A DNA stretch of 9,394 nt from Phascolarctobacterium sp. GTDB lineage: Bacteria; Bacillota; Negativicutes; Acidaminococcales; Acidaminococcaceae. The stretch is from contig JAEDNJ010000052.1 in the NCBI GenBank assembly GCA_016302525.1, positions 1-9,394 on the forward strand. Direction: 5' to 3'. Positions 9,197 to 9,394 of the stretch are shown here, piece after piece; position 1 is the stretch's first letter; every line of letters starts with the position of its first letter. Made by a program: the position numbers and the translations under genes. The notes below the pieces were generated by a model that searched no databases, was not told where the DNA came from, and saw only the letters and a program-made list of their open reading frames with translations.

Positions 9197-9394
9197 CTTT
9201 CACAATAGTTAATTCTACCTGGTCATCAATATTAACTACATCACCGACAAAGACCTTTTTTCTTTTTTCCTGAATAGTTACACCATTGAGCTTTACTAAG
9301 CCGTCTAAAACCAGCTGAAAGGCTTGGCCGCCACTATCGACAACACCAGCAAATTTTAGCAGCTTATCTACAGTTATAAACTCTGTTATAATAG
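9183..9394 (-). CDS. yaaA: S4-domain RNA-binding protein, YaaA/RlbA type (5' end cut by window edge)
   Basis: The frame is open from the right edge to a TAA at 9185-9183, giving 69 complete codons, and overlaps the recF start by 14 bases. The translation begins IITEFITVDKLLKFAGVV, with SGGQAF and LVKLNGVT next and KKVFVGDVV near the end, ending VKDENI. This is the short S4 domain (alpha-L motif) found between dnaN and recF in Bacillota. Members of this family bind structured RNA; Bacillus YaaA/RlbA has been linked to ribosome assembly. Family proteins are about 70-75 residues, so only the first few residues and the start codon are missing. Its presence next to recF makes dnaN, and beyond it dnaA, the expected neighbours past the right edge. 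Confidence 0.88.
   Translation of the reverse strand, partial: IITEFITVDKLLKFAGVVDSGGQAFQLVLDGLVKLNGVTIQEKRKKVFVGDVVNIDDQVELTIVKDENI

Overview
The window is a run of minus-strand genes from the chromosomal replication-gyrase region of a bacterium. In transcription order, from high to low coordinates, they are: an S4-domain RNA-binding protein of the YaaA/RlbA type (cut by the right edge), recF, a DUF721/DciA-like gene with a zinc ribbon, remB (DUF370), gyrB, a small unrecognised gene, a thiamine pyrophosphokinase gene (thiN), gyrA, and a FAD-dependent oxidoreductase with a BFD-like [2Fe-2S] domain (cut by the left edge). Every base is accounted for by these nine genes and short gaps. I see no tRNA, rRNA, CRISPR array, insertion sequence or phage gene, and no gap longer than 80 bases.

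The S4-recF-remB-gyrB-gyrA order is the classic neighbourhood of dnaA, dnaN and oriC in Bacillota, so the origin probably lies beyond the right edge. RemB is typical of Bacillota. The DUF721 gene between recF and gyrB recalls the actinobacterial layout and is unlike Bacillus. Moderate base composition, the DUF721 gene and the anaerobic-type oxidoreductase fit an anaerobic Bacillota such as a member of the Negativicutes. That taxonomic guess is inference and is not proven here.

Spacing suggests one long transcription unit from the S4 gene to gyrA: 14-base overlap, 4-base gap, 23-base overlap, 20-base gap, 62-base gap, TAATG overlap, 53-base gap. Its products serve DNA repair and replication (RecF, DciA-like), supercoiling (GyrB and GyrA), ribosome or RNA binding (S4) and DNA-binding regulation (RemB). 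Thiamine cofactor synthesis (ThiN) has been interposed between the two gyrase subunits. After gyrA comes an 80-base AT-rich gap with only weak terminator and promoter signals, then the oxidoreductase.

I found no exotic new system. The points most worth a second look are: a tyrosine at the GyrA position equal to E. coli Ser83, the main quinolone-resistance site; a DciA-like protein with a Cys4 zinc ribbon and an unrecognised C-terminal domain; an insertion in the GyrB TOPRIM region; and the thiN plus small-gene pair between gyrB and gyrA.
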